Positions 1-6,073 of a DNA stretch of 7,236 nt are shown here, in pieces. The DNA is from an uncultured Alphaproteobacteria bacterium (GTDB lineage: Bacteria > Pseudomonadota > Alphaproteobacteria > Rickettsiales > Midichloriaceae). The stretch is from NCBI GenBank assembly GCA_903860855.1, contig CAIOSF010000034.1, positions 1 through 7,236 of the forward strand, read 5' to 3'. Under the pieces are notes generated by a model. That model saw only the letters and a program-made list of their open reading frames with translations, was not told the DNA's origin and did not search any database. Made by a program: the position numbers and the translations under genes. Each line of letters begins with the position of its first letter. Position 1 is the first letter of the stretch.

Positions 1-1041
1 GCGCAACACCTCCAAAGGCCTTAAAATTGGTAGCTGAGCCCATACCCTCTCCCTCTCCTTAACATAGCGACATAATTCAAGAGGAGCTTCAACAATTACC
101 TCTATTTCAGTTTGCTTCTTATTCATAGTATCGTGGTATAAGGAAGAGAAATGACCCTTGGTCACTGATAATGATTTAAATTGATCATAATCATAGAGAT
201 TACCGACGCCCAGGTTGACAGCTAGTCTATCCAATAGACAGATTGTATAGCGTAAGAAAAGTGAATTTTTTGGATCATCAAACACATGATCGATACTTCT
301 CTCAGTAATTGCGGATAACACATTTATTGTCATGCTAAATCGTAATTTTTCTAAAATATCCCTATGTATCCCCCTGCTGGAGATGCTAGTTTTGATATCA
401 GCCTCATTAAATATACTTGCAACTTCCTTTAGAAGATCAGGCATGGGCTTGAATTCATAGGGAGAACCAAGAACAACACTAATCTTTTCCAAAGGCCTTA
501 TTATATTTATCTGTCCTGGGCTTTCGACCATAGATGCGATAAAAGGCTGTATTCCAATAACCTTCCTATCCTCAAGAATTTGTGAAATTTTGCCGTTTTT
601 ATCTACAGAACTTATATATTTTTTGTCATGTAGCTTCAGCCCTCTCAAGAAATAAAATGGTAAACCATTGCTCACAACTCCTACAATAGAGTTTTTATCT
701 GTTATTTGCCTTATCTGCGCGGCCACCTTAGACGTTATGCTGGGTTGTTTAAGACTCACGATAACAAGATCCTGTAAGCCGATAGATGGATCAAATTCCC
801 CTAAATATTTGACGTACCTTGGTAAAATCTCAAGATCCCTTGACACATTATTCTCATTGAAATGAACTTGAATGCCGTATTTCCTAGCATGATTGAGGCT
901 TGCACTACCTGATTCTCCTATGATTGAAAGATCGCAAAACAAACATTTGGGACAACCGTAAACAAACGACATGGAGAAATAGGCTCCGACGGCTCCAGTT
1001 CCCCCAAATATTGCAATTTTTTTTCTTTTACTGCTTTGCAC
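1..1041 (-). CDS. Ketopantoate reductase family protein (PanE/ApbA-like), 3' end off the window
   Basis: 347 codons are visible, open to the left edge. The start is GTG at 1041, the first start codon after an in-frame TAG at 1057-1059; no ATG precedes the Rossmann motif. Residues 9-19 read IAIFGGTGAVG, a GxGxxG dinucleotide-binding loop close to the family's GAGAVG. V-S-L-K98-Q-P and S-N125-G match the family's nucleotide/substrate-site Lys and Asn. In the C-terminal domain E-K232-L-R-F-S-M-T-I-N240 and S299-S-L-Y-H-D304...T-E312-I-E match the catalytic Lys, Asn, Ser and Glu region. Known family reaction: NADPH-dependent reduction of 2-dehydropantoate to pantoate in pantothenate/CoA synthesis, cytosolic. 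Oddities: the second conserved Asn of the catalytic helix is Ser236, there is a C30-x2-C33-x2-C36 cluster after the Rossmann loop, and it is longer than the usual ~300 residues. Substrate is therefore uncertain; family membership is fairly secure. Confidence 0.75.
   Translation of the reverse strand, partial: MQSSKRKKIAIFGGTGAVGAYFSMSFVYGCPKCLFCDLSIIGESGSASLNHARKYGIQVHFNENNVSRDLEILPRYVKYLGEFDPSIGLQDLVIVSLKQPSITSKVAAQIRQITDKNSIVGVVSNGLPFYFLRGLKLHDKKYISSVDKNGKISQILEDRKVIGIQPFIASMVESPGQINIIRPLEKISVVLGSPYEFKPMPDLLKEVASIFNEADIKTSISSRGIHRDILEKLRFSMTINVLSAITERSIDHVFDDPKNSLFLRYTICLLDRLAVNLGVGNLYDYDQFKSLSVTKGHFSSLYHDTMNKKQTEIEVIVEAPLELCRYVKERERVWAQLPILRPLEVLR
831..851 (+). repeat. 21-bp repeat, copy 1 (inside the PanE-like gene)
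   Basis: This stretch begins CAAGATCCCTT and ends ACACATTAT. It matches 2088-2108 at 20 of 21 bases, in the same orientation; the one difference is G here against A there. In this copy it codes on the minus strand for N-N-V-S-R-D-L of the PanE-like protein. Confidence 0.7.
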
Positions 1042-1073
1042 GTTATATTTGTATTGCTAATCAATATGCGCGC

Positions 1074-1102
1074 ATTATACACAGACTAATATCGTTTAGC
1101 AA
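1074..1102 (-). promoter_or_regulatory. Probable sigma70-type promoter of the PanE-like gene
   Basis: Read on the minus strand, TTGCTA (1102-1097, 4/6 to the -35 consensus) is followed after exactly 17 bases by a perfect TATAAT (1079-1074). Transcription would start near 1067, leaving a leader of about 26 bases before the GTG at 1041. No Shine-Dalgarno sequence is obvious. A perfect 10-bp palindrome, ATGCGCGCAT (1066-1075), overlaps the end of the -10 box and the predicted start site, where a repressor could bind; this last point is inference. Confidence 0.6.
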
Positions 1103-1160
1103 TGCCCGATACTAAATCTTAGATTGAAACAAAGGAGATAATAAGTGAAGTATAGCCAAC

Positions 1161-1340
1161 TTAGCTATATATCATGAAATGATCAATGTAGAATTGAAAT
1201 AATTGGGATTTTAATTTTTCTTGTAATTGAAGAAACAAGCTCTCTGGCATCGGATTCGATTTGAAGGACTGATAGCTGAGCGCTCGGAGGATAGTACCCC
1301 CAGCCACCTGCAGCTTTTTCCCGAAAATCAACTGAGCTAA
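1161..1340 (-). pseudogene. Possible decayed rpmA (ribosomal protein L27) relic
   Basis: This is a 59-codon open stretch between stops with no start codon. Translated on the minus strand it contains LIFGKKLQVAGGTILR, which aligns without gaps to the L27 core pattern F-G-G-Q-x-V-x-A-G-x-I-I-V-R. Further on, S-L-F-L-Q-L-Q-E-K-L-K aligns to the L27 block T-L-F-A-L-V-D-G-K-V-K, with about four residues missing between the two blocks. The L27 N-terminus (AHKKAGGSSRNGRDS type) is absent in this frame. It lies directly after an L21-like stretch, the order of the usual rplU-rpmA operon. The alignment was made by eye from memory of the family, so it stays tentative; the alternative is non-coding spacer. 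Confidence 0.35.
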
Positions 1341-1486
1341 TCACTCACAAACTTGTGTGTTTCAACACCCTCTATGCCCCTCCTATGGCCAGTTCGCTTG
1401 TAACCTACCGCAAGCTTTGACTTCACCTTCAGCTTGTCTATTGCAGTGAGAACCTGATATGAGATGCAACAAACCCAGGACGCAAG
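1337..1486 (-). pseudogene. Possible decayed rplU (ribosomal protein L21) C-terminal relic
   Basis: This is a 49-codon open stretch on the minus strand, bounded by TAA (1487-1489) and TAG (1337-1339), with no start codon. Residues 24-36, KLAVGYKRTGHRR, resemble the L21 tail K-I-x-x-F-K-x-K-R-R-x-x-x-R-R-K-x-G-H-R-Q with a short deletion, and the following acidic/aliphatic tail is of similar length. The L21 N-terminal half (start MFAVIKTGGKQY) is not present upstream. The adjoining L27-like stretch supports the reading as a fragment of an rplU-rpmA operon. The evidence is weak when taken alone. Confidence 0.3.
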
Positions 1487-1561
1487 TTAAATGAGCTTGG
1501 GATGAAATTGAGAGGAAGGCCCAAAAACCAACCAACATTTAAGTACATTCCACTGATCAAC

Positions 1562-2044
1562 TTATTGTTTTTTAATGTCCTTACCACTATCTCTATTGGT
1601 ACTAGAGCAGGGCTGCTGGGCCCCAGCACCAGTAGCAGTACTACTGCACTGATCAGCATGAGTCTTACATTCGGTGTAAGCCTTCTGTACAACATCAAGA
1701 GATTCATGACTAATACGATTAGCTAACTCAATCATCTTCTGGGCATACTGATACTGGGCATCCATAGCCTGCTTAAGCGTGTCGAAGCAAGGCACGCAAT
1801 GACCACTCTTATAAACCTCTGCGCACTTGCTCTGTTGCTGCTGAAAGAACTCATTAGTCTTCGTCATACTTTCTTGAATCATCTGATAGTATTTTTCTTG
1901 CAAAGCCAAAACAAGTTGCTGACCTTTACTGGTCATGCTCATTAAATTGTTTGGTTGCATAAATGATGTAAAAGTGTACATAATTATTGACCGTTTTATT
2001 GTTGATATCGCTAAATGTATCAGTTTTTTTGTGCGATGCAACAT
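1562..2044 (-). CDS. Small phasin-like helical protein, cysteine-rich
   Basis: 160 residues from ATG 2044. An internal ATG at 1981 would give 139 residues starting MYTFTSFMQP, and may be the true start because residues 1-21 are a basic/hydrophobic stretch not needed by the fold; neither start has a clear ribosome site. Residues ~35-125 are continuous amphipathic helix rich in Gln, Lys, Glu and Ala, with a Q-Q-Q-Q run at 68-71 and K-x-M-I-E-L-A-N-R-x-S near 103-112. This is the pattern of phasin-family proteins, which coat polyhydroxyalkanoate granules or act as small helical scaffolds. Six cysteines (74, 83, 86, 126, 133, 146), including C-V-P-C, are unusual for phasins. The tail 134-160 is low-complexity, polar and probably disordered. 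It lies 127 bp downstream of recF on the same strand and could be read through from it. The family call is by composition and helical pattern, not by a diagnostic motif. Confidence 0.5.
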   Translation of the reverse strand: MLHRTKKLIHLAISTIKRSIIMYTFTSFMQPNNLMSMTSKGQQLVLALQEKYYQMIQESMTKTNEFFQQQQSKCAEVYKSGHCVPCFDTLKQAMDAQYQYAQKMIELANRISHESLDVVQKAYTECKTHADQCSSTATGAGAQQPCSSTNRDSGKDIKKQ

Positions 2045-2087
2045 AAATTTTTATATCGATATTCCATAATGAACTCACCGACACCTG

Positions 2088-2108
2088 CAAGATCCCTTAA
2101 CACATTAT
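2088..2108 (+). repeat. 21-bp repeat, copy 2 (recF to phasin-like spacer)
   Basis: This is a non-coding copy matching 831-851 at 20 of 21 bases, in the same orientation. It lies 44 bases upstream of the phasin-like start on the minus strand. The similarity fades on both sides. Confidence 0.7.
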
Positions 2109-2171
2109 CAAAAGAAGACTATTAACATCACCACTAATAGCCTTGTTTTGTATTAAATATCTAGAGGAGAC

Positions 2172-3467
2172 TCAGAGGGGATTTGCAGCTAATTCAACCA
2201 CGGTAAGATCATGTCCAAGCCTTAGCATTAACTCCTTGCAATCATCTTCAGTCGTGGTCACAAATAATTGCAATCTAAGCCTTAGCAAAGTTTTGAGTAA
2301 AGCCTCTTGCCTCTCCGGATCAAGGTGAGCAACCAAATCATCGAGCAATAGTACGGTATTTTTATATTTCTCAGAGATCATGGAGGCATGAGCAACAGAT
2401 ATAGCAAGTAATATTACTTTCTGCTCTCCCGTAGAACATAAGCCAGACAAGACCCCCTTTCCGTCTCTCACTATCAAATCGGTGCGATGTGGCCCAAAAC
2501 TTGAATATCCACGATTTTTATCACCCTCCCTTGCTTTTAAGAATGCAGCTAAAACTAGCAATTCTTTTTCGCTGAGTCTTGGATTAGGTATAGCTTTGCT
2601 CTCCATTGACTCATTTGTTATGCAATTCTCCGAATTATTCTCACGTACACGCTCCGCTGAGGTATGATATCCTGCCGCAGGGGAAGAAAGATCGTATTGA
2701 TCTTTAAATTTACTAGCTATAACTGAAAGCACTTGGCTCTGCATAGACAACTTGAGACTGCGAAAAAATTCCCCTTCTTTTTTCCCTAACTCTTCATCGG
2801 CAAGCATAACCATTTTATCGCGAATCATTGATAAAATCTCTCCCCTTCTCATCTCAATCCTTAGGGCTATTGGAGCCAGCTGCTCTTCTATTAATGTCAA
2901 TAGCCTATGATCGACGTAATGTGATTTTAGAACTGCAAGACGTGATTTTATATAGTGATTATAGCGAATTGTATCCAAAGCATGATCTGGAAAATAGGCA
3001 TAGACCATACGATCAAGCCACTTACGTCTACTGGCTGCAGCTCCAATAAATATAGTATTCATCTGAGGTGTTAGCCATAAAACTCGCATTTGTTCTATCA
3101 TCTCCGAACTATTGAGGATATTTTCGTTCAAACGACAGACTTTCTTCCCACTCCTCCCACTTTTTTTACCTTTCTCGCATTCTACCGTGAGAATATCATC
3201 ATCAGCTAAGGCCAGAGCCAAACTCCAACTCTTTGGATATAAATAGTCATGTCTCCCTCTTTCATCATCAATTGATGAATGCGTTGTAATCTCATCCATG
3301 GTACGAGCTCTCAGCCCTCTACCCAGAGACATTAGAGAGATTGCTTCCAGTACGGACGTCTTGCCACTACCATTGGGCCCCAACAACAGGACCACCCTGG
3401 CCCCAGTGTCAATATTAAGCTGACGATGATTACGGAAACTAACCAGTTGAACGTGCTGTATCACCAT
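2172..3467 (-). CDS. recF: DNA replication/repair protein RecF
   Basis: 431-residue SMC-like ATPase. RecF binds DNA at gaps and, with RecO and RecR, helps load RecA onto SSB-coated single strands. N-terminus MVIQHVQLVSFRNHR has the family's L-x-x-F-R-N; Walker A is GPNGSGKT (30-37); W-L-T-P-Q-M (131-136) and S-R-R-K-W-L-D-R (146-153) are family blocks; S-F-G-P-H-R-T-D-L is at 323-331; the ABC signature is S-T-G-E-Q-K (345-350); Walker B is V-L-L-L-D-D (372-377), followed by the D-loop H-L-D (381-383); the end has Q-L-F-V-T-T-T. Usual length is ~360-380. The excess is mainly a polar stretch at ~260-300 (2568-2690) between the coiled-coil arm and the GPHR block. The gene overlaps dnaN by 29 bp, with AGGCG next to its ATG; a GTG one codon later is also possible. 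Function looks intact. Confidence 0.95.
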   Translation of the reverse strand: MVIQHVQLVSFRNHRQLNIDTGARVVLLLGPNGSGKTSVLEAISLMSLGRGLRARTMDEITTHSSIDDERGRHDYLYPKSWSLALALADDDILTVECEKGKKSGRSGKKVCRLNENILNSSEMIEQMRVLWLTPQMNTIFIGAAASRRKWLDRMVYAYFPDHALDTIRYNHYIKSRLAVLKSHYVDHRLLTLIEEQLAPIALRIEMRRGEILSMIRDKMVMLADEELGKKEGEFFRSLKLSMQSQVLSVIASKFKDQYDLSSPAAGYHTSAERVRENNSENCITNESMESKAIPNPRLSEKELLVLAAFLKAREGDKNRGYSSFGPHRTDLIVRDGKGVLSGLCSTGEQKVILLAISVAHASMISEKYKNTVLLLDDLVAHLDPERQEALLKTLLRLRLQLFVTTTEDDCKELMLRLGHDLTVVELAANPL

Positions 3468-4635
3468 CGCCTAATTGCATCGGCATTAATACATACATGG
3501 AGGAGTGATCTTGCGTATCTTTTACGACGATGGGATGAACGGAGCTGTTCAGAGTGATTACAGCGTTCTCACCGCGGATCACTGACAAGCAATCGGTGAT
3601 GTACCGAGCATTAAGCAAAACTTCAATCTTACCATCATCGTATTTTATAGGTATAAGCTGAATTCCAGAGGCATGATGAGATATTTGATTCTCAACTGAA
3701 ATAGTAAGCTGATTTTGCTCAAATGTAAGCTTAACCTTTTTGACTTTGTCTTCTAGCACAGACACAACTAAATCTATAGCTCTCATCAACTCTTTGACAT
3801 TCACTTCTAATTCCTTTCCTGCAGAAATTTGGGCGAGAGGAGCTTGATAATCGGGAAATTTAGCATCTATGAGCTTCGAAATTATTGTGGTACTACCAAT
3901 GATAAATTTGATTTTACGATCCGTAATCCACAATCCAACCTGAGCGCTCTTGTTAGATTCAAGCAGTTTAATCAACTCAAATACAGTTTTACGAGGTATA
4001 ATAACTCCTGGAAGGTTAGTCAAAGCAGGAGGTGATGTGACAACAGAATGACCAAGAACAGAAGTGGCTGTATTAGATAAGTCTATATCAGCTTTAGCCA
4101 AACGATGAGCATCTGTAGCTACAACGGTCAGATGACCGAGCTCATGCTGATGAAGATAAGCACCATTTAGATAATAACGAGTTTCCCCGCTAGAAATAGC
4201 ATGTTTTGTTTGGGATAAAAGGGAATGGAGGTGCTCAGCTTGCAGAACCAAATGAGTAGATCCATCGAAAGAGTCATCAAAACTTGGAAATGCAGTGTCT
4301 GAGAGGCATGGTAAGTTAAAGCGCCCCGCTCCACCGGTAATGATTAATTTATCCTCATTCTTTAAGTTAAGTAATATCTCGTCGCAGCCATAAAGTTTAC
4401 GCACTATTTCATAAAGAGGCTGAGCAGGAGTTGTAAATGAGCACGATATGTCACTGTTCACTACAAAAGTATCAGACACCATGATATCCATGTCAGTGGT
4501 AGTGAAGATCGCCTTTCCTCCATCAATTCTGACACTCACATGCTCTAGTATGGGCATAGCGCTTCTGCGCTCTACAATCGACTGCACTTTGGCTAAAGAG
4601 CTTACCATTTGCTCTTTGCCCACAATAATCTGCAT
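3439..4635 (-). CDS. dnaN: DNA polymerase III subunit beta (sliding clamp)
   Basis: 398 residues, three clamp domains (~1-125, ~128-255, ~258-388). The clamp is a ring-shaped dimer that tethers DNA polymerase III to DNA and binds many repair proteins. Recognisable blocks: V-E-R-R-S-A-M-P-I-L-E (21-31), G-R-F-N-L-P (104-109), Y-L-N-G-A-Y-L-H (155-162), V-A-T-D-A-H-R-L-A (172-180), V-I-I-P-R-K-T-V (211-218), S-K-L-I-D-A-K-F-P-D-Y (253-263) and the C-terminal Y-V-L-M-P-M-Q-L (381-388). Where most clamps end at M-P-M-R-[LV], this one has ten more residues, and these overlap the start of recF. A slightly long loop lies at ~187-207. The ATG at 4635 is preceded only by a weak AAAGAA ribosome site. 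dnaA is not next to it in this window; the upstream neighbour is a plus-strand relic. Confidence 0.97.
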   Translation of the reverse strand: MQIIVGKEQMVSSLAKVQSIVERRSAMPILEHVSVRIDGGKAIFTTTDMDIMVSDTFVVNSDISCSFTTPAQPLYEIVRKLYGCDEILLNLKNEDKLIITGGAGRFNLPCLSDTAFPSFDDSFDGSTHLVLQAEHLHSLLSQTKHAISSGETRYYLNGAYLHQHELGHLTVVATDAHRLAKADIDLSNTATSVLGHSVVTSPPALTNLPGVIIPRKTVFELIKLLESNKSAQVGLWITDRKIKFIIGSTTIISKLIDAKFPDYQAPLAQISAGKELEVNVKELMRAIDLVVSVLEDKVKKVKLTFEQNQLTISVENQISHHASGIQLIPIKYDDGKIEVLLNARYITDCLSVIRGENAVITLNSSVHPIVVKDTQDHSSMYVLMPMQLGDGDTARSTG

Positions 4636-4666
4636 TATGTTCTTTTAATTTCATCATATAGAGTTC

Positions 4667-4695
4667 AAGATAAACAAGAAGCTAAAAAGTTGCAA
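4667..4695 (-). promoter_or_regulatory. Candidate dnaN-recF promoter
   Basis: On the minus strand, TTGCAA (4695-4690) is separated by 17 bases from TATCTT (4672-4667); each is 4/6 to consensus. The predicted start near 4660 gives a leader of about 25 bases to the dnaN ATG. Position and spacing are right, but the boxes are weak in an AT-rich spacer. Confidence 0.3.
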
Positions 4696-4828
4696 CATAA
4701 TTGCAAACTATATAAATTCTTGCTGCTTGACTAAATTTTCCAACATCTTATACGCTGCTAATAATGTCATATTTTTAACAAATCAGTTTAATGATAAAAG
4801 CAAACTAGACAATGAGTCAATAATTTTT

Positions 4829-4891
4829 GATAAGTTGGCCATGGCAGCCCATGGCTTGAATCTGGTTTTGGACGATCAAGGAATAGATAGG
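4829..4891 (+). repeat. Shared peptide module, copy 1 (relic A)
   Basis: It codes for D-K-L-A-M-A-A-H-G-L-N-L-V-L-D-D-Q-G-I-D-R. It shares a 16-base exact run, ATGGCTTGAATCTGGT, with copy 2 at 5874-5933. The weaker match extends about 25 residues upstream (N-x-F...N-E). Confidence 0.65.
4838..4855 (+). repeat. Short perfect hairpin in relic A
   Basis: GCCATGG (4838-4844), a 4-base loop, then CCATGGC (4849-4855). It lies in the peptide block shared with relic B. In relic B the same place keeps only AGCCA/TGGCT arms. No U-tract follows, so this is not a terminator. Confidence 0.5.
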
Positions 4892-5108
4892 CCGCAACGG
4901 CAGGAGAAGGAGAGATTAATGCCTTACAAAAAATAGATTAATAAAGACTTGCAGGAACAAATTGGATTAGGTTCTTTGTCTTATGTTAGAGAATCAGCTA
5001 AGAAGATTAGTAGTAATGGCGATGATGCGTCCAAACTTATTGACCTTTACGAGGCTGTAGTTCATTCAAAAAATCAAAATAAGGCAAGTATTATTTATCG
5101 CTGATTTT

Positions 5109-5507
5109 ATGCAACTTATTGACCATATTTTGAAGATAGGAGTGACAGTTCATGCATTAGAAAATAGCTATATTAGGACTCCTGAGAAATTTCAGGGTAA
5201 GATTAAGTTTTTCGCTGACTACAACTTTAGATACACAGTAGAAAATTTCATGAAGATGTCTGGAATGTCATTTGAAGAACTGAGTGAAGCTTATGATGAT
5301 TCTTCTAGTCTTCAGGATTTTGAGAATAAGATTGAGTTTGTGAGCAGCTCGCTGACCACAATAAAGTTATTACGTGATGAACAAGTCACGTTCTCAGAAC
5401 GCTGCATAATCTACGACAAAAACAATAATCTCCATAAATTTCTAGATAATGAAGTTCATCTTTCACTACCTGACATTAAAATGCCCAACACACCCAAACA
5501 ACCTTAA
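5109..5507 (+). CDS. Hypothetical 132-residue ORF, probably the 3' part of relic A
   Basis: ATG 5109 to TAA 5507 is intact and would be predicted as a gene by most callers. The protein is hydrophilic and helical (E-N-F-M-K-M-S-G-M-S-F-E-E-L-S-E-A-Y is a typical amphipathic stretch) and ends in a Pro-rich tail, I-K-M-P-N-T-P-K-Q-P. No known motif was found. There is no Shine-Dalgarno sequence before the ATG, and the frame is open 48 bases further upstream with fitting protein sequence (V-L-F-I-A-D-F), which argues that the ATG is internal to a formerly longer gene. Confidence 0.4.
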   Translation: MQLIDHILKIGVTVHALENSYIRTPEKFQGKIKFFADYNFRYTVENFMKMSGMSFEELSEAYDDSSSLQDFENKIEFVSSSLTTIKLLRDEQVTFSERCIIYDKNNNLHKFLDNEVHLSLPDIKMPNTPKQP

Positions 5508-5511
5508 TCAT

Positions 5512-5581
5512 CGCACTTTGTCTCTGTAATAAAATGCCATAGGATAGAGGATCCTAAAACGACTGGTGGTGATCAAAGTGC
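5512..5581. repeat. Nested inverted repeats between relics A and B
   Basis: Outer arms GCACTTTG (5512-5519) and CAAAGTGC (5574-5581) are perfect complements. Between them sits a hairpin TAGGAT (5540-5545), loop of five, ATCCTA (5551-5556). The rest of the stem pairs poorly and no U-tract follows. It could be a degraded palindromic element or chance. Confidence 0.3.
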
Positions 5582-5873
5582 TACATAATACAGAAAATAA
5601 AACAAATTTAGAGTGGAACCTAGATAATCTGCAATTCACTGATAAGTTCAACAAGATAAGCAAGAGTAGCTTTGATGGCCTTATAGACACAAAAATAAAT
5701 AGTCTGTCGACGTTACTTAAGGACACAGAGGGAAAGTCGCCCAAGATATTGATCCAAGAGCTAGCAGCTCTTATTAGGGATAAATTCGCTGAGCAATATG
5801 AGGAGTTGGGCAAGTTCGCTTCGGTCGCGAATGGATTTCAAGAGCTCTATGGCACCAATGAATTATTAGTAGA

Positions 5874-5933
5874 GACGGTTTAGCCAGAGTGGCTTATGGC
5901 TTGAATCTGGTCTCAAAAGATATAATAGATAGA
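5874..5933 (+). repeat. Shared peptide module, copy 2 (relic B)
   Basis: It codes for D-G-L-A-R-V-A-Y-G-L-N-L-V-S-K-D-I-I-D-R in frame 3, about 1.04 kb downstream of copy 1 and in the same orientation. Eleven of 20 aligned residues are identical. The conserved protein sequence in two different broken frames points to a shared ancestral gene. Confidence 0.65.
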
Positions 5934-6073
5934 GCCAAGAACCAAACAAGAAATAAGATAGCTGATATATTAAGTCAGTCACACGCAGTAATGGAACTAA
6001 TAACTGACAAAAAAAATAACATTTCTTGAAATTGCTATTATCTAATAAGGGTACCATCAATGATCTTCTTAGT

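Larger units (their letters stand above)
1042..1561. other. 520-bp spacer without an intact gene
   Basis: Apart from the promoter and the two possible ribosomal-protein relics, nothing is assignable here. The stretch 1100-1240 is very AT-rich and holds a small inverted repeat (TATAGC at 1151-1156 with GCTATA at 1164-1169) that lacks a U-tract on either strand, so it is not a clear terminator. The GC-richer part, 1240-1340, was examined for a tRNA or other small RNA; no cloverleaf could be built. Confidence 0.6.
4649..5507 (+). pseudogene. Relic A: broken gene of an unrecognised helical protein family
   Basis: Frame 2 is open from 4649 but for an in-frame TAG at 4934-4936, and runs on to a TGA at 5101-5103. 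Coding then appears to shift to frame 3, which is open from 5061 to TAA 5505-5507 (last 132 codons from ATG 5109). The likely join is in the T-rich stretch about 5085-5100, giving ...N-Q-N-K-A-S-I / F-I-A-D-F-M-Q-L-I-D. There is no plausible ATG at the front (only a TTG at 4727). The composition of both parts is protein-like: Lys/Glu/Leu-rich helices, no membrane segment, no signal peptide. Residues coded by 4829-4891 (D-K-L-A-M-A-A-H-G-L-N-L-V...I-D-R) recur in relic B. I do not recognise the family. An independent short gene at 5109-5507 is the alternative. Confidence 0.55.

Noticed and set aside
11..500. 13-base repeat TCCAAAGGCCTTA at 11-23 and 488-500 within the PanE-like gene.
   Set aside because: Both copies encode R-P-L-E in normal protein context, and a match of this length is near chance expectation.
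1240..1345. GC-richer patch with TTCGATT/TTCAAAT-like motifs resembling a tRNA T-loop.
   Set aside because: The bases flanking the loop candidates do not pair on either strand, and no acceptor or anticodon stems can be formed.
1438..1726. Open frames on both strands over the end of the phasin-like gene (minus 1438-1707, plus 1502-1726).
   Set aside because: They largely overlap the phasin-like gene in other frames and the adjoining spacer, and show no family resemblance.
2119..2140. Inverted repeat CTATTA/TAATAG after recF as a terminator.
   Set aside because: The stem is only six mostly AT pairs with a 10-base loop and no proper U-tract on the minus strand.
4675..4701. Spacer sequence upstream of dnaN resembles mtaB 6666-6692 (12 identical bases, then an alignment with small gaps; peptide Q-E-A-K-x-L-Q-H).
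   Set aside because: An exact 12-mer pair is expected about once or twice by chance in this window, and the extension needs gaps.
4636..5100. Search for a replication origin (DnaA boxes) beside dnaN.
   Set aside because: No TTATCCACA-type boxes were found here; the only near match, in dnaN at about 3924, is isolated and coding.
5508..5813. Minus-strand ORF of 101 codons opposite relic B.
   Set aside because: Its sequence is that of an antisense shadow, and the plus strand carries the homology to relic A.
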